Shown piece after piece: positions 1 to 5,086 of a DNA stretch of 5,086 nucleotides. Source of the stretch: Bacteroidaceae bacterium (lineage in GTDB: Bacteria > Bacteroidota > Bacteroidia > Bacteroidales > Bacteroidaceae); the NCBI GenBank assembly GCA_021443405.1, contig JABUUA010000111.1, positions 1,611-6,696 on the forward strand, in the 5' to 3' direction. The notes below the pieces were generated by a model that made no database searches, was not told the origin of the DNA, and saw nothing but the letters and a program-made list of their open reading frames with translations. Positions within the stretch are counted from its first letter, which is position 1. Each line of letters starts with the position of its first letter. Position numbers and translations under genes: made by a program.

Positions 1-516
1 CAGCATTTCCTCGGTGTAGGTGAACAGAAAGTTGGAGTCGGTTTTCAAATGCACGAGTCCGCCATCGACCATAAACTGGCGGTAACGCTTCATGAAGTAG
101 GTGCTGGTGAGTCGCTTGGTGGCTTTCTTCATCTGCGGGTCACTGAAAGTACACCAGATTCCGCTCACTTCGTCGGGACCAAAGAAGCGGTGGATGAACT
201 CAATGTTGGTGCGCAGGAAAGCCACGTTGGTCATGCCTGTGTTCAAGGCATCCTGAGCGCCTGTCCACATGCGGGCTCCCTTGATATCGACGCCAATGAA
301 GTTGGTGTCGGGGAACTGGCGGCCGAGCCCCACCGTATATTCTCCTCGTCCGCAGCCAAGTTCGAGCACGATGGGGTTGGCGTTGTGGAAGAAGTCAGCG
401 TTCCAGCGTCCGCGCAAGGAGAAGTCGACGGGCTCGTGGAGTGAATTGTAGGGGCATTCGATGACGAGCGGGTTGGCCGCCATCTCGGCAAATTTGGCGA
501 GTTTTCCTTTGCTCAT
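1..516 (-). CDS. trmB: tRNA (guanosine(46)-N7)-methyltransferase TrmB, 3' end cut by window edge
   Basis: Reading the minus strand from the ATG at 516-514 gives 172 codons open to the left edge, so the C-terminus is missing. The product methylates N7 of G46 in the variable loop of tRNAs using S-adenosylmethionine, in the cytoplasm. The N-terminus MSKGKLAKFAEMAANP is the form seen in Bacteroidota TrmB. Residues 50-61 (VLELGCGRGEYT) are the SAM-binding motif I; 75-80 (GVDIKG) hold the acidic residue expected to contact the SAM ribose; 124-135 (FSDPQMKKATKR) match the TrmB active-site 'F-P-D-P...K' region with Ser in place of the usual Pro; 158-160 (KTD) is the conserved Thr-Asp. The final TrmB motif (T-x-Y-E) would lie outside the window. 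Its start shares one base with the stop of the upstream kduI gene (TGATG), so it is probably translationally coupled. Family assignment is firm. Confidence 0.93.
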   Translation of the reverse strand, partial: MSKGKLAKFAEMAANPLVIECPYNSLHEPVDFSLRGRWNADFFHNANPIVLELGCGRGEYTVGLGRQFPDTNFIGVDIKGARMWTGAQDALNTGMTNVAFLRTNIEFIHRFFGPDEVSGIWCTFSDPQMKKATKRLTSTYFMKRYRQFMVDGGLVHLKTDSNFLFTYTEEML

Positions 517-1457
517 CAACGCATGTCGATATAGTTAATCTGGTCTTTGTCGCCGTAGTTCAGGTTTTCGCCTCCCATGCCCCAGATGAACATGTAGTTG
601 CTGGTTCCGGCTGCGGCGTGGATGCTCCACTCGGGCGAGGTGATGGCTTGTTCGTTGTGCAACCACACGAGCCGCTCTTCCTGGGGCTGGCCCATGAGGT
701 GACAGATGGCATTTCCTTCGGGAACATTGAAGTAGAAATAAGCCTCCATGCGGCGAGTGTGCGTGTGGGCGGGCATGGTGTTCCACACGCTACCAGGCTT
801 GAGCTCGGTGAGGCCCATCTGCAGTTGACAGGTTCCACCTCCTTTGACGCGCTCGAGCACGCTCTTAACTATCATCTGATTGACGACGCGGTCGTTGGAG
901 TCTTCCATCTTTCCGTAGGCATCGCTCTGGGCGATGGCATACTTTTTCTTGTCGGCTTTCTGGTCGGTGGTGATGAGCTGGGTCACGTATTCGTGGTAAG
1001 CTGGGGCGGAGTTGATGTAGAAGCGGGCAGGCTTGGAGGGGTCGTTGCTCTTGAAGATAATCTCTTTCTTGCCGCAGCCCACATAGAGAGCCTCCTTGAA
1101 TTTCATGGGATATTCCTTGCCGTCAACCACGACCACGCCGTCGCCGCCGACGTTGATGACACCGAGTTCTCGGCGGTCGAGGAAGTGCTCGGCTTTGAGC
1201 TCGTCAAAGGTGTCGAGGCTGAGAGACTTGGTGGCGGGCACGGCGCCGCCGTAGATGAGGCGGTCGTAGAGCGTGTAGGTGACGTTGATTTCGTCGTTGA
1301 CCATCACTTTCTCCATCATGAAGCGGTCGCGCAGCGTCTGCGTGTCGTAGTGTTTTACATCATCGGGGTGACAGGCCGTCTGCACAGTATACTTGATTTG
1401 AGCGCTCGAGCTCATGGCGGTCAGTACGAGGGCGACCGAGAGAAGGATTTGTTTCAT
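516..1457 (-). CDS. kduI: 5-dehydro-4-deoxy-D-glucuronate isomerase (KduI family) with predicted signal peptide
   Basis: 313 residues. KduI (EC 5.3.1.17) interconverts 5-dehydro-4-deoxy-D-glucuronate and 3-deoxy-D-glycero-2,5-hexodiulosonate, a step in breakdown of unsaturated uronates from pectin and glycosaminoglycans. Family hallmarks are clear: RRELGVINVGG (95-105), EALYVGCGKKE (122-132), TCQLQMGLTEL (209-219), WNTMPAHTHTRRMEAYFYF (225-243), SPEWSIH (274-280) and FIWGMGGEN (290-298). The cupin metal ligands are all present as H231, H233, E238 and H280, equivalent to E. coli H196, H198, E203 and H245. Unusual: the first 19 residues (Lys at 3, hydrophobic core about 4-14, then SSSA before Q20) form a type I signal peptide, absent from the usual cytoplasmic enzyme of about 280 residues. 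No Met lies near the start of the conserved core (next is M47), so the start at 1457 is forced. There is also about 15 residues of extra loop between 155 and 208. It lies 44 bp downstream of the gatC-like gene, probably in one transcript. Confidence 0.93.
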   Translation of the reverse strand: MKQILLSVALVLTAMSSSAQIKYTVQTACHPDDVKHYDTQTLRDRFMMEKVMVNDEINVTYTLYDRLIYGGAVPATKSLSLDTFDELKAEHFLDRRELGVINVGGDGVVVVDGKEYPMKFKEALYVGCGKKEIIFKSNDPSKPARFYINSAPAYHEYVTQLITTDQKADKKKYAIAQSDAYGKMEDSNDRVVNQMIVKSVLERVKGGGTCQLQMGLTELKPGSVWNTMPAHTHTRRMEAYFYFNVPEGNAICHLMGQPQEERLVWLHNEQAITSPEWSIHAAAGTSNYMFIWGMGGENLNYGDKDQINYIDMR

Positions 1458-1501
1458 ATCAGTTGGTTTGTCAGGTTATCGGAATGAAAGTATCTTGGGA
1501 A

Positions 1502-2914
1502 TTATTGTTTGATTTGCTTACGGTTCCACGCCAGCAGCACGACGGCCAGCGCACTGAGGGCGGCGGCGCCGATGTAGAGACTGTATTTGCAGGCTCCGTA
1601 GATAAGAGCAGCAATGGGGTTGCTGGCGAAGTCGAGTGCGCCGGCGCTGAAGCCCTCGGGCACTTGCACCGCCTTGTCGTCGGGGTGGGCGAGAGCCACT
1701 TCGTGGGCGGCCTTGGTGAAATCGGGCGCCATCCACGTTACGAAGTAGAGGCCGATGGTGATGACCACGAGGCCGACGACGAACGACTTGACGACGTTGC
1801 CCTTGGTGTAGGGGAGAATCATCACAAAGACGTAGAACATGCCGGCCAGTGAGGCGAGGGGCAGGAACTGATTGCCGGGCAGGGCCACGGCCAGCGCCAG
1901 GGTGACGGGGATGAGCAGCAGGCTGACGATAAGCGTGGTGGGGTGACCGATGACCAGTGCGGGCGACATGCCGATGTAGAGTTGGCGGTTCTCGCCGAAC
2001 TTCTTGGCGATGAGTTCGCGGGTGGCCTCGCTGATGGGCTTCAGTCCCTCGATGAAGAGTGAGGTGATGCGGGGAATGAGTTCCATGACGGCGCCCATCT
2101 TCACACCTAAAAGCAAGGTAGCGGGGATGTTGTCGATGAGTTGCTGACCGTTCTCGCAGGCCAGACAACCGATGCCCACGCCGATGATGACGCCCAGGAA
2201 CAGCGGTTCGCCCAGCAGTCCGAACTTCTGTTTCATGCCTTCGGCGTCGATGTTAAGCTTGTCGAAACCGGGGATCTTGTCCAGCGCCTTGCCGATGACG
2301 ATGGCGAACGGCATGAAGCCTTGGCAGAAGGGCTGGGGGATGGAGATTCCCTCCATGCCGGGATAGAACTCTTGGAAGCGCTTGGCGGTCATGTCGGCCA
2401 GCACGAGCGTGATGATGTAACAAATGATGGCGGCGAAGAAGCCCCAGCCGATGCTGTCGGTGAGGAAATAGACCACGGCTCCGATGAAGGCGAAGTGCCA
2501 GTAGTTCCAAAGGTCGATGTTGACCGTTCGGGTGCAACCCATCAGTAGCAGACCGAGGTTGACGCCGAGGCAGACGGGGATGATGAACGCTCCCACGCTC
2601 GTTCCGTAAGCCACGCTGGCGGCGGCGGGCCAACCCATGTCGAAGACGGGAAGATCGAGGTTGTAGATGTCCACCACCTTGTCGAGGAAGGGACTCAGAC
2701 TGCTGGTGAGCAGGCCGGTGATGATGCCGAGGCCCACGAAACCCACGCCGACGTAGAGTCCGCTCTTGAGCGCTTTGCTGAACTTAATGCCGATGCACAC
2801 GCCCAGAATCGTGAAGATGATGGGCATCATGACGGGTGCGCCGAGGTCGATGATGTATTTCATCGAGGCGGACAGAGCGTCAGAAGTGCTGTTCCAGAGA
2901 GATTGTAAATCCAT
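1502..2914 (-). CDS. PTS galactitol-family EIIC (GatC-like) membrane permease, no EIIA/EIIB nearby
   Basis: 470 residues, a polytopic inner-membrane protein with about ten or more hydrophobic segments (roughly 21-44, 51-73, 99-127, 138-172, 234-252, 264-284, 319-345, 352-369, 374-395, 434-463). It resembles E. coli GatC (about 451 residues) along its length: GVGFVGLGIITGL (56-68), the DMGWP motif (92-96), TRTVNIDLWNYWHFAFIGA (128-146), KFGLLGEP (230-237), MSPALVIGH (316-324) and PGNQFLPLASLA (346-357). In a standard PTS, EIIC moves the sugar while EIIA and EIIB phosphorylate it. Neither partner gene is in this window, and complete PTS systems are mostly absent from Bacteroidota, so this copy may work as a phosphorylation-independent permease or use distant partners. 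Adjacency to kduI (44 bp) suggests a uronate-derived substrate rather than galactitol; that is inference. The start is the first Met after the 61-bp gap; there is no clear Shine-Dalgarno sequence, as usual in this phylum. Confidence 0.88.
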   Translation of the reverse strand: MDLQSLWNSTSDALSASMKYIIDLGAPVMMPIIFTILGVCIGIKFSKALKSGLYVGVGFVGLGIITGLLTSSLSPFLDKVVDIYNLDLPVFDMGWPAAASVAYGTSVGAFIIPVCLGVNLGLLLMGCTRTVNIDLWNYWHFAFIGAVVYFLTDSIGWGFFAAIICYIITLVLADMTAKRFQEFYPGMEGISIPQPFCQGFMPFAIVIGKALDKIPGFDKLNIDAEGMKQKFGLLGEPLFLGVIIGVGIGCLACENGQQLIDNIPATLLLGVKMGAVMELIPRITSLFIEGLKPISEATRELIAKKFGENRQLYIGMSPALVIGHPTTLIVSLLLIPVTLALAVALPGNQFLPLASLAGMFYVFVMILPYTKGNVVKSFVVGLVVITIGLYFVTWMAPDFTKAAHEVALAHPDDKAVQVPEGFSAGALDFASNPIAALIYGACKYSLYIGAAALSALAVVLLAWNRKQIKQ

Positions 2915-2975
2915 AGTTGTTAGTTCTCAAGTTTGCTTGTGTTGAGTTGTCGGGACATTTCTTGCGCGCTGCGCC
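2915..2975 (-). other. 61-bp gap between the coiled-coil gene and the gatC-like gene
   Basis: On the minus strand I find no TAnnTTTG -7 box and no hairpin followed by a U tract. The only structure is a 4-bp GCGC stem with a 3-base loop (2964-2974) just after the upstream stop codon, too weak and without a U run to be called a terminator. Either the genes are cotranscribed from the promoter near 3910 or a divergent promoter drives the transporter. Confidence 0.4.
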
Positions 2976-3869
2976 TTACTCCAGCGCGAACGATGTGCTC
3001 CCGATGAGATTGCCGTCGGCAAAGATATCGACGCGGTACTGACCGGCCGAAAGTGTTTCCGCCACATCCCAATAGACGGTGACGGCCTGTTCCTCGCCCG
3101 TGTATTCGATGTCCTTGCGGATGCTGTATTCCAGCGTTCGGTTCTCGTAAGGGAAAGTGCCGCCGTGGGTGAGCACTTGGGCGGTGGGGGTGGTGATTCG
3201 CACGAAGATGCTCTTCATGCCGGCGACGGCGGTCACGTTGCGCGCCACGTTGAAGTTTATCTGGAATTTCTTCACGTCCTTCACCTTCGTGGCTTGCTTG
3301 CCCTTCTTGTTCTTGCCGTAGGCCGAGATGTTGTTTGCGTCGAGTTGTGCTGCCACGGCCACCTTCTCGGTGAGCGACTGTTTCTCCGACGTCAGGCTGG
3401 AGATGTTGGCGTGGGCTTGTTCGTTCTCGCTGCGGAGGTTTTCGTTTTCGCCACGCAGTTGCTGGTTGAGTTGGTTGAGCGAGTCAATCTGCATCACGTA
3501 GTTGCGCAGGATGGCTCGCAGCGTGGCGAGTTCTTTCTTGAGTCGCATGATTTCGGCGGCGTCGTCGTTCTTGGTCCGCTTGAGTTCCTCCATGAGTTCC
3601 TCCACGCGGCGCTGCTCCTTCTCGAGCTGGGCGACCAGAGAGTCGTTGTTGATTTGCATCTGCAACTCGCTGTATTGTCGGGCGAACTCCTCGTATTCGT
3701 TCTGCATTTCCAGTTTGTCCATCTCGGCCAGTTCCTGCATTTGCTGCAGTTTGGCGGCGTTCTCGTCGGAGTTCCGCTTCTGCAGGAAGAGGAAAATCAG
3801 CAGGGCCACAAGCGCGGCCACGACCACGGCCATGGCGGTGTAGATGACGTTATTTTTGTTTCTTTCCAT
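2976..3869 (-). CDS. Conserved-type hypothetical protein: membrane anchor, long coiled coil, C-terminal beta-rich domain
   Basis: 297 residues; I cannot name a function. Residues 1-7 are short and polar (MERNKNN), 8-29 form one strong transmembrane helix, and KR at 31-32 follows it. Residues about 33-175 are charged and rich in Glu, Gln, Leu and Lys with heptad-like spacing, typical of a coiled coil. A basic linker (about 186-201, KNKKGKQATKVKDVKK) leads to a compact domain (202-297) with alternating beta-strand patterns such as SIFVRITTP (220-228), TVYWDVAE (264-271) and YRVDIFADG (278-286), perhaps an immunoglobulin-like fold. The frame stays open 42 codons further upstream to 3995, but I choose the Met at 3869: the promoter (3933-3903) lies inside that extension, the extension overlaps the divergent promoter, and its residues look non-coding. 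Anchor orientation is uncertain; the coiled coil could be periplasmic or cytoplasmic. It may share a transcript with the transporter gene 61 bp downstream. Confidence 0.85.
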   Translation of the reverse strand: MERNKNNVIYTAMAVVVAALVALLIFLFLQKRNSDENAAKLQQMQELAEMDKLEMQNEYEEFARQYSELQMQINNDSLVAQLEKEQRRVEELMEELKRTKNDDAAEIMRLKKELATLRAILRNYVMQIDSLNQLNQQLRGENENLRSENEQAHANISSLTSEKQSLTEKVAVAAQLDANNISAYGKNKKGKQATKVKDVKKFQINFNVARNVTAVAGMKSIFVRITTPTAQVLTHGGTFPYENRTLEYSIRKDIEYTGEEQAVTVYWDVAETLSAGQYRVDIFADGNLIGSTSFALE

Positions 3870-3887
3870 ATATATAATAAGGTATTT

Positions 3888-3901
3888 TCGTTGTTCAACG
3901 A
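3888..3901. repeat. Short perfect inverted repeat overlapping the predicted start of transcription
   Basis: Arms TCGTTG (3888-3893) and CAACGA (3896-3901) are separated by two bases. The repeat begins one base after the -7 box of the minus-strand promoter and covers the predicted start near 3896. It could be an operator that blocks the promoter or a small 5' leader hairpin. A 6-bp arm can arise by chance. Confidence 0.35.
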
Positions 3902-3902
3902 G

Positions 3903-3933
3903 CAAAGATAAGCAATTTTTGCCGTTCGCCAAA
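3903..3933 (-). promoter_or_regulatory. Bacteroidota-type promoter for the coiled-coil gene (and possibly the operon)
   Basis: On the minus strand, TTTG (3933-3930) is followed after exactly 19 bases by TATCTTTG (3910-3903). This fits the Bacteroidota sigma-70 (sigma-ABfr) consensus of a TTTG -33 box and a TAnnTTTG -7 box with a 19-21 base spacer. Transcription would start near 3896, giving a leader of about 27 bases before the ATG at 3869. Confidence 0.75.
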
Positions 3934-3949
3934 GTAAATTGCTTGCAGA

Positions 3950-3981
3950 TTTCTCTATCTCGGAAAAGTTGACTATCTTTG
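3950..3981 (+). promoter_or_regulatory. Bacteroidota-type promoter for the GH31 gene
   Basis: TATCTTTG at 3974-3981 is a perfect TAnnTTTG -7 box. TTTC at 3950-3953, 20 bases upstream, is a one-mismatch -33 box. Transcription would start near 3988, about 32 bases before the ATG at 4020. The -7 octamer is identical to that of the divergent promoter, and the two -33 boxes are only 16 bases apart. Confidence 0.65.
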
Positions 3982-4019
3982 TGGGACAATACCATAAATC
4001 TATTAACCCTGCTTGTTTC

Positions 4020-5086
4020 ATGAAGAAATTTAGCTTTTTCCTTTTGTTGCTTGCGGCAGTCTCAACGCTGCGGGCTGGTGAAGTGGTGCGTCTCAACCCG
4101 ACCACTGCTGAGGTCCGGCTGGACAACGGCCAGCGCCTGTTCCTTGATTTCTACGGACCCAACATCTTCCGCCTCTTTCTCGACCCCGCGGGCGGCATTC
4201 TGCGCGACCCGAAGGCTGAGCCCGAGGCACAAATCCTGGTGGACAACCCGCGCAAGCCCGTCGCGCTGCGCTTCTTCGGGAACAGCATCGCCACCGACTG
4301 CCTGACCGTGGAAATCGACCCCGCCACGGGAGCGCTGAAAGCCAACGGACTGCAGATTTCCGCCCCCGAATTCCAGAAGGGCAAGACTGTCGTCACGCTG
4401 AGTCAGCAGGACGGCGAGTACTTCTTCGGCGGCGGTGTGCAGAACGGACGTTTCAGTCATCGCGGCAAAATCATCGCCATCGAGAACACCAACAACTGGG
4501 TGGACGGCGGTGTGGCCAGTCCGTCGCCCTACTTCTGGAGCACAGGCGGTTACGGCGTGATGGGCTATACCTTTGCCCCGGGCAAGTACGACTTCGGCGC
4601 GACGGAAGCCGGCAAGACTGTGCTGATGCACGAGACTCCCTATCTCGACTATTTCTTCACGTTCAGTCAGGGCGCGGTGGCCTTGCTCAACGACTATTAC
4701 CAGCTCACGGGTCATCCCGTGTTGCTGCCGAAGTTCGGTTTCTACGAAGGTCACCTCAACGCCTATAACCGCGACTACTGGACGGAGGCCGAGAACGGTT
4801 TCATGGCCTATGAAGACGGCAAGCGCTACAACGAGAGTCAGAAGGACAACGGCGGAGTGCGCGAGAGTCTGAACGGCGAGCTCAACAATTACCAGTTCTC
4901 CGCCCGGGCAGCGCTCGACCGCTATCTCGACAACGACTTCCCCTTGGGCTGGTTCCTCCCCAACGACGGCTACGGAGCCGGCTACGGCCAGACCGCCACG
5001 CTCGACGGCAATGTGCAAAACCTCAAGGAGTTTGGCGACTATGCACGGTCGAAGGGCGTGGAGATTGGCCTGTGGACACAGAGCGA
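4020..5086 (+). CDS. Secreted glycoside hydrolase family 31 enzyme, 3' end cut by window edge
   Basis: 355 codons are visible from the ATG at 4020 and the frame is open to the edge; GH31 enzymes usually run to 650-900 residues, so about half is missing. Residues 1-19 are a signal peptide (KK at 2-3, hydrophobic 4-14, probable cut after A19); there is no lipobox Cys, so export to the periplasm or beyond is likely. Residues 20-235 fit the N-terminal beta-sandwich, with the GH31-like stretch EYFFGGGVQNGRFSHRGK (133-150) and STGGYGVMGYTFAPGKYDF (174-192). The (beta/alpha)8 barrel starts near LPKFGFYEGHLNAYN (236-250), continues with LGWFLPNDGYGAGYG (309-323) and reaches VEIGLWTQS (347-355). The catalytic nucleophile and acid/base Asp lie past the edge and cannot be checked. 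GH31 members cleave alpha-glucosides, alpha-xylosides, alpha-galactosides or alpha-N-acetylgalactosaminides; the 'PNDGYG' form differs from classic alpha-glucosidase or xylosidase motifs, so substrate is left open. It has its own promoter, divergent from the minus-strand genes. Confidence 0.85.
   Translation, partial: MKKFSFFLLLLAAVSTLRAGEVVRLNPTTAEVRLDNGQRLFLDFYGPNIFRLFLDPAGGILRDPKAEPEAQILVDNPRKPVALRFFGNSIATDCLTVEIDPATGALKANGLQISAPEFQKGKTVVTLSQQDGEYFFGGGVQNGRFSHRGKIIAIENTNNWVDGGVASPSPYFWSTGGYGVMGYTFAPGKYDFGATEAGKTVLMHETPYLDYFFTFSQGAVALLNDYYQLTGHPVLLPKFGFYEGHLNAYNRDYWTEAENGFMAYEDGKRYNESQKDNGGVRESLNGELNNYQFSARAALDRYLDNDFPLGWFLPNDGYGAGYGQTATLDGNVQNLKEFGDYARSKGVEIGLWTQS

Noticed and set aside
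49..444. Open frame of 131 codons on the plus strand
   Set aside because: Antisense to trmB, whose SAM-binding and active-site motifs are unmistakable.
618..1487. Open frame of 289 codons on the plus strand
   Set aside because: Antisense to kduI; the Val, His and Gly-rich product has no domain pattern and arises from codon bias of the real gene.
1458..1501. Separate kduI promoter in the 44-bp gap
   Set aside because: No TAnnTTTG box at a sensible distance from the start; TACTTTC is the nearest string and does not fit.
2964..2974. GCGC/GCGC hairpin after the coiled-coil gene as a terminator
   Set aside because: Only four base pairs and no U tract on the minus strand, so it is not a convincing intrinsic terminator.
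3165..3911. Open frame of 248 codons on the plus strand, rich in Leu, Val and His
   Set aside because: Antisense to the coiled-coil gene; its leucine-rich look is the complement of Glu and Gln codons.
3870..3995. Upstream extension of the coiled-coil protein by 42 codons to a Met at 3995
   Set aside because: It would contain its own predicted promoter and overlap the divergent GH31 promoter; the extra residues look like translated AT-rich intergenic DNA, while the Met at 3869 is followed directly by a short polar head and a TM helix.
4062..5018. Long open frame of 318 codons on the minus strand
   Set aside because: It is antisense to the GH31 gene, which has a signal peptide and family motifs. 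The Val, Glu and Ala-rich product is typical of an antisense shadow in GC-rich DNA.

Overview
The window looks like a Bacteroidota chromosome fragment, most likely Prevotella or a close relative. I base this on three things seen in the sequence: two back-to-back promoters with the Bacteroidota TAnnTTTG -7 box, AT-rich leaders without a Shine-Dalgarno sequence in front of GC-rich genes, and the style of the proteins (secreted GH31 with an MKK signal peptide, 'SSAQ'-type signal cleavage site, Bacteroidota-type TrmB N-terminus). The genus is an inference.

Layout. Four genes lie on the minus strand and one on the plus strand, diverging from a 150-bp intergenic region (3870-4019). Minus strand, in order of transcription: a 297-residue membrane-anchored coiled-coil protein of unknown function (3869-2976); a GatC-family PTS EIIC membrane transporter (2914-1502); a KduI-type 5-dehydro-4-deoxy-D-glucuronate isomerase with an N-terminal signal peptide (1457-516); and trmB, tRNA (guanine-N7)-methyltransferase, cut by the left edge (516-1). 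The kduI stop and trmB start share a base (TGATG). Plus strand: a secreted glycoside hydrolase family 31 enzyme, cut by the right edge (4020-5086). No stretch over 300 bases lacks a gene, and I see no RNA gene, CRISPR array, insertion sequence or strong terminator.

How the genes may work together. The transporter and isomerase pair suggests handling of unsaturated uronic acids released from pectin, glycosaminoglycans or other uronate polymers. KduI is normally cytoplasmic, but this copy carries a signal peptide and keeps all four metal ligands. The neighbouring EIIC has no EIIA or EIIB partner here, and Bacteroidota mostly lack a complete PTS. The most interesting reading is that 5-keto-4-deoxyuronate is isomerised in the periplasm and the product imported by an EIIC protein working without phosphorylation. 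This is a hypothesis from gene content only. The GH31 enzyme and the coiled-coil protein may be unrelated to it.
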